Shown: in pieces, positions 61,847 through 64,000 of the stretch
Position numbering within the stretch: position 1 is the first letter of the stretch
Layout of the letters: each line of letters opens with the position of its first letter
NCBI GenBank assembly: GCA_013397455.1
Contig: VYZB01000124.1
Location: forward strand, 1,813,855 to 1,877,854
Direction of reading: 5' to 3'
Origin: Crotophaga sulcirostris
Lineage: Eukaryota > Chordata > Aves > Cuculiformes > Crotophagidae
DNA length: 64,000 nucleotides
Made by a program: the position numbers and the translations under genes
Notes under the pieces: generated by a model
What the model was told of the DNA's origin: nothing
Seen by the model: only the letters and a program-made list of their open reading frames with translations
Database searches by the model: none

Positions 61847-62401
61847 GGCTCTCCAGGAGGCTGCAGCAAGAGACTGGGGGGAAATTGAACCCCCTATGAA
61901 ACATATTTTCAGCTGTTTGGGAATCTGGAGCAGCGTGACTGTGTTGTGCAGAGGGGACCTGCACGCCATGGGTGAGAGCACAGTCCCGAGCCACACGAGA
62001 GGCGCCTGTCCTGGAGCAGAACCGCAGTGGCTGGGGCCAAGGTGAGTGGCTGAGGAGCTCTCCGAATGGTTTTCTGCCTGCCTGCAGCAGGGGAGACACT
62101 GGCAGCTGCTTTACACTGGTTTGTGTTTCACTGGAGGATCCCCACATCCCACAGATGTGGTGTAAAGACAACAGATTTTTCTCTCTGAGACCTTCGTTCC
62201 TGCTTACCCCGTCCTGCATTGTCCGTGTGGTCCACAACCGACAGGTCTTGGTCACAGTAACACTGTCCTGTCCCTGTGCTGTGCAGCAGTGACTGATCGA
62301 AAGCCCAGCACTCCACTTTCCTGATGGACTGCCAAAAAGTACCCATTTCCTTCAGTTCTTTGTTTGTCCATTCCTGCTGTGTTCATGTACTTGACTATTT
62401 G

Positions 62402-62429
62402 TGTATATAAACCGAAGCAGATGTACATA
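62402..62429 (+). promoter_or_regulatory. Paired Pumilio-type RNA elements in TP73 3' UTR
   Basis: TGTATATA at 62402-62409 and TGTACATA at 62422-62429 both match the Pumilio recognition element UGUANAUA and are 20 bases apart. Function is by motif only. Confidence 0.55.
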
Positions 62430-62939
62430 CAGTCTAGTCATTGTGCTGTAAGGAGAAAAGAAGATTTATTTTCATGTAAGCTATAAAAATTGATACTTAC
62501 TCCTGAGACACCAGTGTGTCAAGTAAATTAATTTCATGTTCTAGCATGTAAACATGCAGCGTATCCTGTCTCCAGCCTTATCTATTGAAAATTCCTTTTT
62601 TCTCTTCCTCCGAATATCCTTCACGCAATTGCAGAGGAGGGGGCAGGACAGCGAATCCTCTCGGGAAGGCAGGGGTCTGGATAATCCCCCCAGCTCTGCT
62701 GAGGGAGTTTTGCAGAGGGATTAGACCCAGTGAGCAGGAACACAGGTGTAAATTTGATCCAACTTTAGAACAAGGAGATGGACTCGGTCATCACATGAGG
62801 TCTTTCCAGTTCTGTTTTCTGTTTCTGGTCATTTTTTCCAAGCACAGCTTTTCTGTTGACCCAGGTTGGGAAAAAACCTCAGCAGAAAGGAGGGATGCAA
62901 GCAGGTTTGTTTCCTCCCCTGATCGTGACTACGTGTTCT

Positions 62940-62996
62940 GAAAGGCAATGTCCCATGGCACATCTCTGAAAGGTGATGTCCCTCGACACATCTCCA
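62940..62996 (+). repeat. Short tandem repeat in TP73 3' UTR (28-29 bp unit, two copies)
   Basis: The word tgaaaggcaatgtcccatgg then cacatctc is followed at once by tgaaaggtgatgtccctcga then cacatctc. A third, decayed start (caagaggtgcatta) follows. Confidence 0.8.
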
Positions 62997-63764
62997 AGAG
63001 GTGCATTACAGGGAATGTGCTGAACAGAGGGTGGGTGGGCAGGGAGCTGCTCCATCTGCCTCTCAACCTTGGGGCGCTTGAGATTTTGGGCAGCCAGAGG
63101 GAATCCACGCAGAAACGGCGCTGCCCAGCACTGCCTCCTCACATTGCCTCTGCGATGGAAACCTGCAGGAGGCGGAACTATGACTCCCTGTCTCCCTCAG
63201 GCTGGGGAAGGAGCTGGGAGACCCTTTACAAAGCCCTGGATGAAAGAAGAGCTCGAGTCCCACCTACGACGTTCAGAGTTTACCTTCTGCTCCTCACAGG
63301 CTGGTGTCCATCCCCACGCAAAGGGGACATCACAGGGAAAAGGAGCAGGAACTCTGTACGTGCCGCAATGTCTCAGGTTCTCCTGCCGCCACCTTCACCT
63401 CTGTGTCCGCAGCATCTCTGAGCCTCTGGCATGCAGGGGTGGCCTCCTCTCCCTCCTGCCCGTGGCGATGGGCTCCCACCATCCTCTGGGCCATTGCACC
63501 CCTCCACACTGCATGGAGGGGAACCCGACCGCTCCGGCGCTGCTGAAATGTGACCCCATCCCCAGATAACGCCCGATTAAAGCACTTTAATGCTTTAAAG
63601 GTTTTGAAACAGTCGTTCATGTTTTCCATGTTAACTAAGGCTTCTGGCAGTATTACCTGACATGCTCCAACTGTGGTAGGAATGGTATTTTTTGTAATGT
63701 TATCTTTGGAAAATGTGGTATTTTTATAGCTGTGGTTTCTTTTTTTTTTTTTTTTTTGTAACAC

Positions 63765-63770
63765 AATAAA
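63765..63770 (+). terminator. TP73: TP73 poly(A) signal AATAAA
   Basis: A canonical hexamer in acacaataaaagcac, preceded by a long T-run. It is the strongest signal after the stop codon. Confidence 0.75.
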
Positions 63771-63790
63771 AGCACATGTGGGAATTACAG

Positions 63791-64000
63791 CATTTGCCAA
63801 CTCAAGTCTCGCTTATATTGTACGGAAAGCGTCCTCTTGTACCTGTGTAAGCCTCGAAGTGAAAAACCTTGAGGAGCCTGAAGCTGCTCTGATTCATCAA
63901 GCAACCACGAAGCTGCACCAGAGGAGCAGACAGCTCACAGAATGGCACAGCCACACTGAGCCAGCCTGGAAAACCCCAAAACAGAAACCTGCTTTAACAA
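63791..64000. other. Sequence downstream of TP73
   Basis: The last 210 bases lie past the predicted poly(A) site. I see no exon or repeat in them. Confidence 0.6.

Larger units (their letters stand above)
61847..63790 (+). other. TP73: TP73 3' UTR
   Basis: About 1.9 kb run from the stop to just past the AATAAA at 63765. Notable parts are two Pumilio-type sites near 62402 and 62422, a 28-29 bp tandem repeat at 62940-62996 and a T-run of about 18 bases just before the poly(A) signal. The UTR end is inferred from the hexamer; an ATTAAA at 63576 is an alternative. Confidence 0.75.

Noticed and set aside
62900..64000. Possible counterpart of the human TP73 antisense RNA
   Set aside because: No conserved sequence, exon structure or promoter is visible on the minus strand, and long non-coding RNAs are rarely conserved in sequence.

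Overview
This is a piece of a bird nuclear genome. The evidence is the split, intron-rich genes with GT-AG borders, and many CR1 LINE fragments ending in the avian ATTCTATGATTCTATG-type tail. The gene order and orientation (MEGF6 on minus, TPRG1L on plus, WRAP73 on minus, TP73 on plus) is the one I know from human 1p36, so this is a conserved synteny block. I cannot name the species. There are no prokaryotic, plasmid or phage features.

Layout. Positions 1-15,052 hold the 5' part of MEGF6 on the minus strand. Two exons coding for the EMI domain are visible (10,075-9,941 and 7,370-7,261); the signal-peptide exon was not found. A 579-base run of N (15,053-15,631) hides the first exon and promoter of TPRG1L. 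The remaining four TPRG1L coding exons (15,902-17,674, plus) are intact. TPRG1L and WRAP73 are convergent, with 2.2 kb between stop codons. WRAP73 (32,582-19,876, minus) is complete: 12 coding exons join in frame to 449 residues. Between its start codon and TP73 lies a GC-rich promoter block with a tandemly duplicated module of about 117 bp (inverted CCAAT box plus ACTACAACTCCC element).

TP73 occupies the right half (coding 38,914-61,846, plus; 3' UTR to about 63,790). Its 13 coding exons join to a TAp73-alpha protein of 633 residues. An internal first exon (42,291-42,329) gives the DeltaNp73 start, and a p53-type response element lies about 280 bp upstream of that ATG. Exon phases also predict the C-terminal beta form (exon 13 skipped) and gamma form (exon 11 skipped). 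The gamma form reads exons 12 and 13 in a second open frame that resembles the human gamma tail as I remember it.

The genes do not form a pathway. TP73 is a p53-family transcription factor, WRAP73 a centrosome/spindle-pole WD-repeat protein, TPRG1L a presynaptic vesicle protein and MEGF6 a secreted EMI/EGF protein. I did not find a new biological system. The most interesting signals are regulatory or concern alternative products: the duplicated promoter module, the P2 p53 element, the dual-frame C-terminal exons of TP73, and paired Pumilio-type sites in the TP73 3' UTR.
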